DNA from: Planococcus versutus | Lineage (GTDB): Bacteria > Bacillota > Bacilli > Bacillales_A > Planococcaceae | NCBI RefSeq assembly: GCF_001186155.3 | Contig: NZ_CP016540.2 | Span: 3,078,001 to 3,142,000 of the forward strand | Direction of reading: 5' to 3' | Length of the DNA: 64,000 nt | In this document: positions 25,450 to 34,245 of the stretch, in pieces | Layout: every line of letters starts with the position of its first letter | Numbering within the stretch: the first letter of the stretch is position 1 | The notes under the pieces: model-generated | Told to the model about the DNA's origin: nothing | Database searches by the model: none | The model's input: the letters and a program-made list of their open reading frames with translations, nothing else | Position numbers and translations under genes: made by a program

Positions 25450-25653
25450 TTAGGGATTGGGGTTCACTTTTTTTTGCAACTCATGCAAGAGAATTCGCGC
25501 GCCCGTCAGACTTAAGGTAAGCCCTGGTGCAAATTCCTTATTTCCTGTTGAAACTTCACCTGTCACTAAACAAGCACCTGCCGCTTGGTGTTCTTTCGAA
25601 ACACCCATGCTTCCGCATGGGTCTGTGTTCTTCACGACTCCTGTAGTTTTCAT
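25450..25653 (-). CDS. 67-residue hypothetical protein under a candidate SOS box
   Basis: ATG preceded by AAAAGGAGAG at good spacing. Product begins MKTTGVVKNTDPCGSMGVSK and ends RILLHELQKKVNPNP; it is soluble with two cysteines and glycine-rich loops. Family not recognised. A LexA-type palindrome lies 112 bases upstream and a TACAAT -10-like hexamer beside it, so it may be damage-inducible. Confidence 0.5.
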   Translation of the reverse strand: MKTTGVVKNTDPCGSMGVSKEHQAAGACLVTGEVSTGNKEFAPGLTLSLTGARILLHELQKKVNPNP

Positions 25654-25764
25654 GGCTCGACTCTCCTTTTTAATACACCCGCAGCCTGGTCAGGTTTATT
25701 TTGTTACCGGTATAAATCAGTATGTTAAATGCTTGATTTGTTTCATCATTTCAAGACACTAAAA

Positions 25765-25778
25765 AGAACGCACGTTCT
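25765..25778 (-). promoter_or_regulatory. candidate LexA (SOS) box
   Basis: AGAACGCACGTTCT: perfect 14-base palindrome in its outer ten bases, containing GAAC-N4-GTTC and the RNRY centre of the Bacillus consensus CGAACRNRYGTTYC, with the two outermost bases deviating. It is placed next to TACAAT on the minus strand, upstream of the 67-residue gene. Confidence 0.5.
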
Positions 25779-26200
25779 CATTGTATCATTGATTCTCAAC
25801 TTATACGCATAAAATTTAGTAAAAAAGTTCGCAAAATAAGTTTCTCTTGTCCAGTACGTGTTTTTTCCCTTTCATGTTTCTTTTTTCTTTGCTCAAAGCA
25901 ATGAAACAAAAGCTAAGTAGATCTGTATTGAGGATGTAGACAGTAAAAACAAACACTTCGTTTTTCACCAAAGAGGAAAACGCATAGAAACAAAAAAGCC
26001 TATCTGTTGAATGCTAGAGAATTTGCAATTAACGTTGAGGCAATAGGAGTGAACTGGCATGAAACACGAGATTTCATATATAAAAAGAATATGTTTACAC
26101 TGGGAGGACTTAACTCGAATTGAAAAAATAGTACGCTTACCACTCTTCATTTTAAATCATAAAAAATCATCCTGTTAACACTCGCAACTTGATAAAATAA
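25779..26200. other. intergenic region, nothing clear
   Basis: AT-rich sequence between the SOS-like box and the first copy of the duplicated terminator. Short open frames occur but none has a ribosome site or a recognisable product. Confidence 0.35.
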
Positions 26201-26202
26201 AA

Positions 26203-26225
26203 AAGAACCTTGCTTTCGCAAGGTT
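26203..26225. repeat. first copy of a duplicated terminator stem
   Basis: Stem AACCTTGC / GCAAGGTT, nearly identical to 26575-26597 but without a following T-tract in the plus direction. The two copies are 372 bases apart and bracket the element at 26233-26570. Confidence 0.7.
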
Positions 26226-26232
26226 TTCAGAC

Positions 26233-26570
26233 TGTAGACAAAGTCTTATTAAACTGAATAGTGATGTATAATCTCCAACTGGGCTGGCCACTTCGCTTTC
26301 CGGTGGGCTCAGCTTCAGCCTCCTCGTCACTGACGTTCCTGCGGGGTCTTCAGCTTTCGCTGTCCCACAGGAGTCTTCGTGGACCAGCCTAGTTGGAGGG
26401 TTCCGCTTCAATCAAAGTGAGATTATTTAGTCCATTTCACAATAAAAATACATGATCAAGCCTTTTCATATGCTCCTGCATCGCTGCGCAAAGCCACTGC
26501 CTAAAGCGTCCGCTTGGTGCGGAGAATCCTAGATGCATACAAAAAATGAATAATCATTCTTTTGTCTACA
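26233..26570. mobile_element. MITE-like element with terminal inverted repeats
   Basis: TGTAGACAAA at 26233-26242 and its reverse complement TTTGTCTACA at 26561-26570 delimit 338 bases with no credible gene. Inside is a 126-base GC-rich imperfect palindrome. The flanks carry a direct duplication of a 23-base terminator stem. Size, terminal repeats and lack of coding capacity fit a non-autonomous element, but the terminal repeats are short. Confidence 0.45.
26273..26398. repeat. GC-rich palindromic intergenic repeat
   Basis: Arms CTCCAACTGGGCTGGCCAC and GTGGACCAGCCTAGTTGGAG, about 87 bases apart, almost fully complementary. The interior holds CTTCAGCTTTCGCTG-type runs. I recognise this style from dispersed repeats in Bacillus/Planococcus genomes. 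A long open frame across it on the minus strand is a by-product of the base composition. Confidence 0.7.
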
Positions 26571-26573
26571 AGC

Positions 26574-26607
26574 TAAGAACCTTGCTTTTGCAAGGTTCTT
26601 TTTTTAT
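26574..26607 (-). terminator. terminator of the ABC-2 permease gene
   Basis: Stem AAGAACC / GGTTCTT around TTGCTTTTGCAA (itself complementary), followed on the plus side by TTTTTTTA; on the minus strand it lies directly after the stop at 26604. The second copy of the duplicated stem. Confidence 0.6.
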
Positions 26608-27815
26608 TTTTTAAACGACCGGATGACGTCTTTAAATTTGAGGCGGTTCCCGTAGTTTAATGAACCAAACTTGTAAATGTGAATGGACAACGCAGCAAAT
26701 AATACGACTGTTAACACCATGATTGCACTGGAAATTAACAGAGATATCATCGGTACACTTGTCAGCATGTAACGAATCGGCATCGTAAATAACGAGATAA
26801 ATGGAATAAACGACGTGACTTTCACGACGGTGTTATCCGGTACGTTCATTGCGAACGTTGCAGCGAGATAAGCCAAGACAAACAAGAACGTAATCGGCGT
26901 AACGGCAGAGTTTACATCTTCCACTTTTGAAACCAAACTTCCTAAAGCAGCATAGATAAACAAGTACAAGATGTACCCTAACACTGAAAACAAAATGTAG
27001 ATCAGTAGCACATCTATTGTCATGGATCCTTGAACCATGTCCAGAAGGACTTCAGGGTAATTCTCTTTATTGAGCATAAATCCAATGACACCAAATACAA
27101 TGAGAGATGCGACTTGTAAAATACCAGTCAGTCCCACTGCTCCTACTTTTCCAAGTATCAATGTTCGTGGGTTGCTCGATGTGATGAGCAGTTCCATCGT
27201 ACGTGAGTCTTTTTCTCTTGCTACGGATGTTGCCACGTTTGCTCCGTACAAAAGAATGAGCAAATACATCGTAATCATGACAGCAAACGCAATCGCTGTT
27301 CCTGATCCAGCGTCTTTACCTAGATAGACGGTTTCTTGTTCGATGGGTTGATTTAAAATTTCGCGTACTTGTTGACTATCCAATCCTTTTTCATCAAATA
27401 ATCGATTTTCATTCAGTTGTTTTAATTGTGACTCAAAAGCCATTTGTTCAGTTGAAAACGTTTTGCTGTCGTAGGAGATATAGGTATAGCGGTCGTAATC
27501 TTCAACGACAAATCCAGAAGCTACATCTTCTCTTTGAACTGCTTTTTTTAGTTCCTCTTCCGTCGAATAGGTTTCTTCACCTAACACGGGACTGAGGGAT
27601 TCTTTGAGCTCCCCACTTTCGTATACTAACGTAAATTCCTCAGCCGCTTCATCGGCATCTTCTTGTGTTTCGTCACCTTCAAACCAAATCATAAAAGTGG
27701 GAATCGTCGTGATGAGCAAAACGATTACGCACATGATGGCTGTTGTCACGAGTAGGCTTTTCTTTTGGATCATTCCACGCAATTCGAAGTTAAAAACAGT
27801 TTTAAGTTTTTTCAT
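26604..27815 (-). CDS. ABC-2 type exporter permease (NatB/YhaP-like)
   Basis: Start at the ATG preceded by AGGTGA (27815). 403 residues: first span near 20-42, a ~130-residue extracellular domain, then five spans from about 175 onward including LLYGANVATSVAREKDSRTMELLITSSNPRTLI, the E-loop typical of ABC-2 permeases of the NatB/YhaP type. It overlaps the ATPase gene by 14 bases. The pair resembles Bacillus NatAB/YhaQP, linked to sodium efflux; substrate here is unproved. Confidence 0.88.
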   Translation of the reverse strand: MKKLKTVFNFELRGMIQKKSLLVTTAIMCVIVLLITTIPTFMIWFEGDETQEDADEAAEEFTLVYESGELKESLSPVLGEETYSTEEELKKAVQREDVASGFVVEDYDRYTYISYDSKTFSTEQMAFESQLKQLNENRLFDEKGLDSQQVREILNQPIEQETVYLGKDAGSGTAIAFAVMITMYLLILLYGANVATSVAREKDSRTMELLITSSNPRTLILGKVGAVGLTGILQVASLIVFGVIGFMLNKENYPEVLLDMVQGSMTIDVLLIYILFSVLGYILYLFIYAALGSLVSKVEDVNSAVTPITFLFVLAYLAATFAMNVPDNTVVKVTSFIPFISLFTMPIRYMLTSVPMISLLISSAIMVLTVVLFAALSIHIYKFGSLNYGNRLKFKDVIRSFKK

Positions 27816-28701
27816 TTTGATCACCTGTTTTCTCAATGAAGATTTCTTGAAGACTCGGTAAATACTCCATAAACATCGTCAGCTCTATTCCTTGGCTGAA
27901 TACCCCTTCGACAAATGACCGTTTTGTTTCATTTGGATGGAGCGTTAAAATAATATCTTCTTTTTCCATTGTGTAATCATACGCTGTTAAAAAGTCTAGA
28001 TGTTGCGGATCCGCGACTCTCAACCGAAGCTTTCCTTCGCCCATTTCTTTTCTAATGTCATTTAAATCGCCACTCAACACAATTTTACCGCCATTGATAA
28101 TAGCAATGTCATCGCAAAACGACTCGATATACCCCATTTGATGGGAAGAAAAGATAATGATTCGATCTTCTCGAATGTAATTTAATAAAGAATCTTGAAA
28201 CATTTTTGAGTTGACCGGGTCTAAACCCGAAAACGGTTCATCCAAAATTAAAATATCCGGTTCACAAATAAAGGCTTGTGCAATTTGAACTTTTTGCTGA
28301 TTGCCTTTGGACAATGTCTCAAGCTTTTGGTCTAAATAAATCGCAATACCGAATTCTTCAGCCCACTTTTCCATCGAATGCTGAGCCTCTTTTTTGCTAG
28401 CACCCCGCAGTTCTGCGAAATAAACCAATTGGTCTTTTACTTTAAATTTCGAATACATTCCACGTTCTTCAGGCAAATACCCGATTCTATGATCGGTCGG
28501 TTTAAATTCTTTGCCATCCATCAGTATTGATCCACTATCTCCTTCAAACACGTCCATCAAAATTCGCATAGAAGTTGTTTTCCCAGTACCATTTCTTCCT
28601 AAGTATCCAAAAATTTGTCCTGAGTTAATCGTTAAGTTAATCCCTTTTAATACATGTTTGTCGTTAAATGATTTGTGTAACTCTTTTATGACCAAATCCA
28701 T
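27802..28701 (-). CDS. ABC transporter ATP-binding protein (NatA/YhaQ-like)
   Basis: Product of 299 residues. Walker A GRNGTGKTT, signature LSKGNQQKVQIAQAF (variant SKGNQ instead of SGGQ, usual in this subgroup), Walker B ILILDEPFSGLDP, and a C-terminal regulatory tail. ATG follows GGAGGTG. Energises the permease encoded downstream. Confidence 0.92.
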   Translation of the reverse strand: MDLVIKELHKSFNDKHVLKGINLTINSGQIFGYLGRNGTGKTTSMRILMDVFEGDSGSILMDGKEFKPTDHRIGYLPEERGMYSKFKVKDQLVYFAELRGASKKEAQHSMEKWAEEFGIAIYLDQKLETLSKGNQQKVQIAQAFICEPDILILDEPFSGLDPVNSKMFQDSLLNYIREDRIIIFSSHQMGYIESFCDDIAIINGGKIVLSGDLNDIRKEMGEGKLRLRVADPQHLDFLTAYDYTMEKEDIILTLHPNETKRSFVEGVFSQGIELTMFMEYLPSLQEIFIEKTGDQNEKT

Positions 28702-29107
28702 TTTGACACCTCCATAAAATAAATATGCTTGTTTTTAAAAGATTCGCTCTTTTACATCTTAGACTCCATCTTAACATAAAATAATTTCCATGTGACGATA
28801 GATGGACACATAGAAAAGTAAGCATTACCCAGACTTTACCGTACTTTTGTTAGATTGATTAACAATAAAAATGGCATTAAAAAACCATTAAAATAGGGAT
28901 TCACTCAAACAAAAGCGCACCCGTCTTGAGCTTTAACTGACTCTAAGATTGGTGCGCTTTTTATAAAATTTTATAATTAATTATCGATTTCATCGATTTC
29001 CTATACCGTTTAAATAGATTTTCTTAAATGACATCACAGCACAGGGCAACTTACTTGGATGCTCTGTTTTGAGAAAGTTTGGATTTGTTTTTATTTAATA
29101 TCTTGTG
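28702..29107. other. intergenic region with one terminator
   Basis: About 400 bases. Contains AAAGCGCACC (28912-28921) and GGTGCGCTTT (28951-28960), a long-loop stem with T runs on both sides that can end the TspO-like transcript. Otherwise nothing recognised. Confidence 0.5.
28912..28964. terminator. terminator-like stem between TspO-like and ABC genes
   Basis: Ten-base stem AAAGCGCACC / GGTGCGCTTT around a 29-base loop, followed by TTTAT. Distance to the TspO-like stop is about 145 bases. Confidence 0.55.
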
Positions 29108-29917
29108 TTAGCTAGTTGGTTTTGGAAAAAGGGCTTTCCCGTTTTTAACTAATGTCCAGATGCTCACAACTAGCAAGATCACAATTCCACCTATCAGAAC
29201 AGCTTGAATGGTCGTCGACATGGACGGTGTTAGGACTCCACTATTATAAGCGCTATAGATGCCGAAGAAAGCCCAGGCAATCGGAAGTGGAAATGCTGCA
29301 TTTTTGTACAACGCTCCGTAGAAGAGAACAAAGCCAATAGCAACAAACAAAATAGCGATTGTCCAAATCGAATCAGAAATGCCAAAGCCCTCCCACTGTA
29401 GTTGCACTAAAAATAACGAAATGTTCACAATGGTCGCGATGAAAACCCATGAAGCGTAAAGTGTAAAACTAATTCCTGCAAGTGTACTTGGAAATTGAGA
29501 GCGATTGATTGTGATCCTTTTTACGATAAAAATCAATGAGAATAACAGTCCAAAAATCAAGATCGTTGAAATGCCTAACAATTCGTAAGAAAACGTAACG
29601 ATCCATGCCATATTAAATAACGCACTTGCGATAAAGAGTGGCGATGTCAATCGAATTAATTTGCCTACGTGTTGATCTTTTCGCTTAATAAAGAAATAAA
29701 CCAATGTTACCAGCAGCAAGGTATAAATAATTCCCCAAATTGAAAACGTAAACGGTGCAGGTGAAATAAGCGTCATGTATTTATCAGATAAATCTTTTTG
29801 ACTCATCCCATTAAAAAACCCGGACGATCCTAAGTAATTTATTCCTAAAGTTAAAAAATAAAAAACCAAATTCAAAACGGCGTAGAGCTTTGTTTTCTTG
29901 CGTGTCTTTTCTTCCAT
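29108..29917 (-). CDS. TspO/MBR-related (tryptophan-rich sensory) membrane protein
   Basis: Product of 269 residues, longer than classical TspO (~160), with about seven spans. The section ISPAPFTFSIWGIIYTLLLVTLVYF is characteristic of the TspO-like family, as are later tryptophans (FNMAWIVTF, SIWTIAILF). Family members bind tetrapyrroles or cholesterol; the extended version in Firmicutes has no tested function. ATG lies after an AAGGAGG-like site. Confidence 0.75.
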   Translation of the reverse strand: MEEKTRKKTKLYAVLNLVFYFLTLGINYLGSSGFFNGMSQKDLSDKYMTLISPAPFTFSIWGIIYTLLLVTLVYFFIKRKDQHVGKLIRLTSPLFIASALFNMAWIVTFSYELLGISTILIFGLLFSLIFIVKRITINRSQFPSTLAGISFTLYASWVFIATIVNISLFLVQLQWEGFGISDSIWTIAILFVAIGFVLFYGALYKNAAFPLPIAWAFFGIYSAYNSGVLTPSMSTTIQAVLIGGIVILLVVSIWTLVKNGKALFPKPTS

Positions 29918-30087
29918 TTAAGTTGTGCCTCCTTAAGTTGTATTGTTGTTCTTAAAAGGGATTGAGATTTTAAAGCTAAGACTGGCGAGGCATGTAACAC
30001 TAGTGATCTTGTTTTCTTACTTGTTACGGTAGAGAATTCCCTTATTTTTCTTCTATTAAACTACACACCAAAGTAGCTTTACTTGTA

Positions 30088-30393
30088 TTAAAAATTCCGC
30101 ATATTGTCTGTATTCGACAGTTTTATGATAAACGGATAAAGTGCTAAAAACACAAGCATTAACGTAACGGCCAACAAAATAATGCCTAGACCGTCTAAAT
30201 CTAAAACTAGCGTCAATAGAATAATAAGAAAAGCTGGAATGTAGCCGACGATTCGGGTTAGCTTAGTAGATTTTGGTACTATATATTGTGTCGCTCCACA
30301 ATATGGGCAAGTTCCATTGTTTTTAAATTTTACTGTTTGCCAGACAATGGATCTCCACGTCCATTTTTGGCCACAATTTTCACAGGTTGACAT
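30088..30393 (-). CDS. TIGR04104-type zinc-ribbon membrane protein
   Basis: 101 residues. N-terminal zinc ribbon with C4/C7 (CENCGQKWTW) and CPYCGATQY near residues 29-37, then two spans (about 49-66 and 71-90). The family is common in Bacillales and uncharacterised. It stands alone. Confidence 0.8.
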   Translation of the reverse strand: MSTCENCGQKWTWRSIVWQTVKFKNNGTCPYCGATQYIVPKSTKLTRIVGYIPAFLIILLTLVLDLDGLGIILLAVTLMLVFLALYPFIIKLSNTDNMRNF

Positions 30394-30604
30394 GTTTTCA
30401 CTCCTATTTAATTTGATTGCCTTCTTTCCAACTGCTTACTGGTCATTCTAGTTAGCCACAAAATCAGCCACCTTTTTTATTTAGCGGTTTCGTTGTTTAC
30501 GATTTGGACTAGAGAAAGTTCCCGTTATCCTAAATTCTGGACCTTGTCATCTGAAAAGACGTACAATAAAAATGAAAGATAAACAAAAAGGAGGCCGTTT
30601 ATCT

Positions 30605-31423
30605 ATGGCAAGCAACAGAACTTTCACATTCCACAATGGAGTGAACATTCCCGATATCGGATTTGGCACTTGGCAAATTCCGAACGAAGAGGCTTACAAG
30701 GCTGTGACGACTGCTTTGGAAAGTTGCTATACGCATATCGATACAGCTTTAGCTTACCAAAACGAAGAAAACGTTGGCAAAGCAATTCAAGATTCTCCTA
30801 TTTCTCGGGAAAAGATCTTTATCACCAGCAAGCTTCCCGCTCAAATTAAAGGCTACGATGCGACAGTTGAAGCTTTTGACGAAACTATTTCGAATCTAGG
30901 TGTTGATTACCTAGATCTCTATTTGATTCATGCACCGTGGCCGTGGGATGACATAGGTAGAGATTGCACAGAAGGCAATATCGAGTCGTGGAAAGCGATG
31001 GAAGAGCTTTATAAAGAAGGCAAAATTCGCGCAATTGGCGTTTCTAACTTCGCTGAAAAAGACATCCAAGCACTTATAGACGCTTGTGAAATCGTGCCTA
31101 TGGCTAATCAAATTCCTTTTTATATCGGCCGTGACCAAAACAGCCTGTTGCAATTCTGCAAACAACATAACATTGTCGTCGAAGCTTATTCCCCGCTCGC
31201 GACTGGTCAAATCTTAGACCACTCTAAAATTAAAGAAATGGCTACGAGCTATGGCGTAACACCTGCTCAATTATGCATCCGTTATTGTCTAGAACGCGAT
31301 ACGTTGCCGCTGCCAAAATCTACGAATAAAGAACGTATCATCGAAAACAGCCAACTGGATTTCACTATTTCTTCAGAAGATGTCCAGAAACTTGCTACAT
31401 TTGAAGATGTTCGTGCTAAATGA
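30605..31423 (+). CDS. aldo/keto reductase
   Basis: Start at ATG 30605 after AAAGGAGG. 272 residues with the full AKR set: GFGTWQIPN, catalytic Asp and Tyr in THIDTALAYQNEENVG, Lys in FITSKLP, His in YLIHAPWP, and the GVSNF and LPLPKSTNKERI cofactor motifs of prokaryotic AKR5-type enzymes. An NADPH-dependent carbonyl reductase of unknown natural substrate. Ends in its own terminator. Confidence 0.93.
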   Translation: MASNRTFTFHNGVNIPDIGFGTWQIPNEEAYKAVTTALESCYTHIDTALAYQNEENVGKAIQDSPISREKIFITSKLPAQIKGYDATVEAFDETISNLGVDYLDLYLIHAPWPWDDIGRDCTEGNIESWKAMEELYKEGKIRAIGVSNFAEKDIQALIDACEIVPMANQIPFYIGRDQNSLLQFCKQHNIVVEAYSPLATGQILDHSKIKEMATSYGVTPAQLCIRYCLERDTLPLPKSTNKERIIENSQLDFTISSEDVQKLATFEDVRAK

Positions 31424-31430
31424 CAAAAAG

Positions 31431-31451
31431 CCGCCCACTGGCGGTTTTTTT
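31431..31451 (+). terminator. terminator of the aldo/keto reductase gene
   Basis: Stem CCGCC / GGCGG with loop CACT, then TTTTTTT, seven bases after the stop codon. Confidence 0.85.
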
Positions 31452-31589
31452 ATTTGTTTATCTGGACTTTATTTTTTAAAAATTACTGATCAAAGTTGTT
31501 TAGTAAAGAAAACAAACTGAATTTCAGTCGTTTCAGTAATTGATAAATTGATAAATTCCAGTTAATTGGATATACAAGCCGATATGAAC

Positions 31590-31646
31590 AAAATACTGTC
31601 CATTTCGGATCAAATACTGTCCAACATAGCTCAAATACTGTCCAAA
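31590..31646. repeat. three direct repeats with 21-bp period
   Basis: AAATACTGTCCA occurs three times, with TACTGTCCA starting at 31594, 31615 and 31636, exactly 21 bases apart. The spacers differ (TTTCGGATC, ACATAGCTC). The region 31452-31904 otherwise has no gene. Such helical-phase repeats usually mark binding sites for a regulator or a transposase at an element end. Confidence 0.8.
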
Positions 31647-31904
31647 TCCCACATTTACAAGCCAAATGCTTTTTCGAAAAAAGACTCCCCCTCTTGAATT
31701 TTTAATCATCTCTGCAACTCGACTTTTATACGCCGGTTCGCGGAATTGCCACTGTGAATTAGTTTATTCGCTTGGAGCAACTAGTCGTTTCCTACAATAA
31801 AACTAAAAGTAACAGACATATTTTGTATAATCAGCGGTTTACTTTATCACATCAAAGGGAAACTACTCATTACTATCATTTTCAAATCAGAGGAGGAAAA
31901 CTTT

Positions 31905-32723
31905 TTGGGACATTTTATTGAAGTGGAAGACGGCGTGAAAATTTATGCAGAAGATATTGGATCAGGGCAACCGGTTGTCTTTATCCACGGCTGGCCATTG
32001 AACAGCAAGTCGTTTGAATCGCAAGTTCAGATTCTTGCGCAACAAAATTTTCGGTTTATCGGCATCGATCTCAGAGGTTACGGAAAATCGGATAAACCGT
32101 GGACGGGTTACGATTACAATACCGCAGCTAGTGATGTTAAAGCGGTTATTGATCATCTAAAACTTGATAACTTTGTACTTGCTGGATTTTCAATGGGCGG
32201 ACCTATTGCTATTCGCTACTTGACGAAGTTTGGTCAGCAAGGTGTGGACAAATTATTATTGTTATCGGCAGCGGCTCCGTTATTCACTCAGCGCGATGAT
32301 TTTAACTATAACTTGAAACCTGAAGAAGTGGACGATATTATCAAACAGATTAAAGAAGACCGTCCAGCTTTTCTCGCTCAATTTGCAGACATGTTCTTTG
32401 AGCAGAAACAATCACCCGAATTCTTACAGTGGTTCCAGTTGCTCGGTCTTGAAGCTGCCGCTCACTCGACCATCAACTCTGCAATTGCTTTAAGAGATGA
32501 AGATTTGCGTGACGAGTTAGCAGATATTACGCTTCCAACAGCCATTTTTCACGGGAAAAAAGATCAAATTTGCACTTATGAATTGGGCGAAGAAATGGCA
32601 AAACAAATACCTAACTCGGTTCTTGTTCCTTTTAAAGACAGTGGGCATGGCATCAATGCCGATGAGCCGGAGCGCTTTAACACCGAATTATTGAGCTTCT
32701 TGAAAAGCTCTGGCGTAAAATAA
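31905..32723 (+). CDS. alpha/beta hydrolase (non-haem chloroperoxidase-like)
   Basis: TTG start after AGAGGAGG. 272 residues: oxyanion region FIHGWPLNSKSF, nucleophile elbow GFSMGGPIA with Ser, aspartate in IFHGKKDQICTYELG and histidine in DSGHGINADEPE. This is the cofactor-free esterase/perhydrolase group often annotated as chloroperoxidase. Substrate unknown. Followed by a strong terminator. Confidence 0.9.
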   Translation: MGHFIEVEDGVKIYAEDIGSGQPVVFIHGWPLNSKSFESQVQILAQQNFRFIGIDLRGYGKSDKPWTGYDYNTAASDVKAVIDHLKLDNFVLAGFSMGGPIAIRYLTKFGQQGVDKLLLLSAAAPLFTQRDDFNYNLKPEEVDDIIKQIKEDRPAFLAQFADMFFEQKQSPEFLQWFQLLGLEAAAHSTINSAIALRDEDLRDELADITLPTAIFHGKKDQICTYELGEEMAKQIPNSVLVPFKDSGHGINADEPERFNTELLSFLKSSGVK

Positions 32724-32742
32724 GGATAGTTCAATGACTAGG

Positions 32743-32777
32743 AAAAGACGGATAAATCATCCGTCTTTTTTTTTCAC
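32743..32777 (+). terminator. terminator of the hydrolase gene
   Basis: Stem AAAGACGGAT / ATCCGTCTTT with loop AAATC, then a long T run, about 20 bases after the stop. Confidence 0.9.
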
Positions 32778-32846
32778 AAAATGTGATCTAAAGCTACCTC
32801 CCTTCCGTTATGTCTATAACAGATTAAAAAAAAGGAGTGTTTTGAT

Positions 32847-34187
32847 ATGAAAATAGAATGGAAAAAGGTTTTAGTCCCTGTACTTGGAGCCGCACTTTTA
32901 CTTCCGGGTATGGCATCAAATGCATTAGCAGCGGAAACTTCACAAACCGAAACGACAGGTGTGGAACTTCGTGCAACATTGGATTCATTGTTGTCTGAGC
33001 ATTACGCGTTAGCCGTGGATTCGATGATGAAGATTTACGACGAAGATGAAGCAGCTGAAGCGGCTATTGCAGCACTTGATGCTAACGCAGCGGATATGGA
33101 GCCGGTGATTGCTTCTGTGTACGGTGAAGAAGGCGGCGCAACTTTCGTGGAAATTTTCGATAAGCACAATACGGGAACGGACGATTATGCTGAAGCAGTC
33201 AGAGATGGCGATGACGCAATGAAAGAAGAAGCCTTAGGTGAAATTCAGTCTTTTGTTGACGACATGGGTGCATTTCTTGGAACAGCAACAGAAGGCAATC
33301 TTCCAGAAGATGGTGCAACTGCAGCACTTCGCGAGCATGAAGACTTTGTCCAAAATACATTTGATCTTTATGTAGAAGGCGATTATGTTGCGGCTTATAC
33401 GTCTTACTTGGATGGTTTTAAACAAATTTTTGGAGCTGGTAGTGCAATCAGTGGTGCAATTTCAACTCAGTTTCCCGATCAATTTTCTGATCCAAACACA
33501 CCAGCAGGCGATTTCCGCGCAACAGTTAACCGAATTGCAGCTGAACATTTCGCTTTAGCACAATTAAGTATGACAAAAGGGTATACTGGTTCTGAGGACT
33601 TTGACTTTGCTGATTGGGCACAAGATCAAAATACAGAAGAATTCCGTGCAGCACTTGCTTCTGTTTATGGTGAAGAAGCCAGCAACCAATTTGTACAACT
33701 TTGGAACAATCAACATATTTCCGTACAAGGTGACTTGGTGACTGCTGTAGCAGCTGACGACAAGGAAGCTGCAGAAAAAGCAACCAACACATTAACAAGT
33801 ACGTTTGCTACAGATCTTGGTACATTTTTAAACCAAGCGACAGAAGATCGTATGTCTTTAGATGAGACCATTGCAGGCGTGAAAGCTCACGAAATGTCAG
33901 TCATTGATACATTCCAACAATATGTATCAGGTGATTACGCAGCATCTTATGAAACGTATCGTATGGGTTATGCGATTATGTTCGATATCGGTAAAGGGTT
34001 AAGCGGCGCAGTCGTTGACCAATTCCCTGAGAAGTTTGAAAACGCAGCACCTGAAAAAATGCCTGCTACTGGATTAGGCGGTACGGCTAACCAATCCAAT
34101 ACAATGATTCTTTGGGTTACGATGAGTACAATGATCTTATTGGCAGCTGGAACCATTACTTACCGTCAAACGAGAAAACAACAATAA
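32847..34187 (+). CDS. surface protein with two helical repeats and an MPATG sorting signal
   Basis: Product of 446 residues. Signal peptide to about residue 29; repeat A (about 39-212) and repeat B (about 222-398) are clear duplicates. Each has three aligned histidines (H52/H234, H107/H290, H164/H348) and closing ISGAISTQFPDQF / LSGAVVDQFPEKF. C-terminus: MPATG at 405-409, a hydrophobic span (419-438) and RQTRKQQ, a sortase sorting signal with M in place of L. Mature repeats are mostly acidic helices. Related proteins are sometimes labelled copper amine oxidase, but no such catalytic domain is visible. A sortase gene follows directly. Confidence 0.8.
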   Translation: MKIEWKKVLVPVLGAALLLPGMASNALAAETSQTETTGVELRATLDSLLSEHYALAVDSMMKIYDEDEAAEAAIAALDANAADMEPVIASVYGEEGGATFVEIFDKHNTGTDDYAEAVRDGDDAMKEEALGEIQSFVDDMGAFLGTATEGNLPEDGATAALREHEDFVQNTFDLYVEGDYVAAYTSYLDGFKQIFGAGSAISGAISTQFPDQFSDPNTPAGDFRATVNRIAAEHFALAQLSMTKGYTGSEDFDFADWAQDQNTEEFRAALASVYGEEASNQFVQLWNNQHISVQGDLVTAVAADDKEAAEKATNTLTSTFATDLGTFLNQATEDRMSLDETIAGVKAHEMSVIDTFQQYVSGDYAASYETYRMGYAIMFDIGKGLSGAVVDQFPEKFENAAPEKMPATGLGGTANQSNTMILWVTMSTMILLAAGTITYRQTRKQQ

Positions 34188-34194
34188 TACCTTC

Positions 34195-34217
34195 AGAGAG
34201 AGCGACTTGCTCTCTCT
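34195..34217 (+). promoter_or_regulatory. stem-loop between surface protein and sortase genes
   Basis: Nine-base stem AGAGAGAGC / GCTCTCTCT with loop GACTT and no U-tract. It could dampen read-through or protect the upstream mRNA, giving more surface protein than sortase. Confidence 0.55.
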
Positions 34218-34245
34218 GTTCCCACTTAGAAAGGAGGAATGACAG

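Noticed and set aside
26175..26411. 78-codon open frame on the minus strand
   Set aside because: It lies across the GC-rich palindromic repeat and has no ribosome site; its openness follows from base composition.
31483..31665. 60-codon minus-strand frame with a repeated WTVF pattern
   Set aside because: The amino-acid repeat is a direct result of the 21-bp DNA repeats; no ribosome site and no homology recognised.
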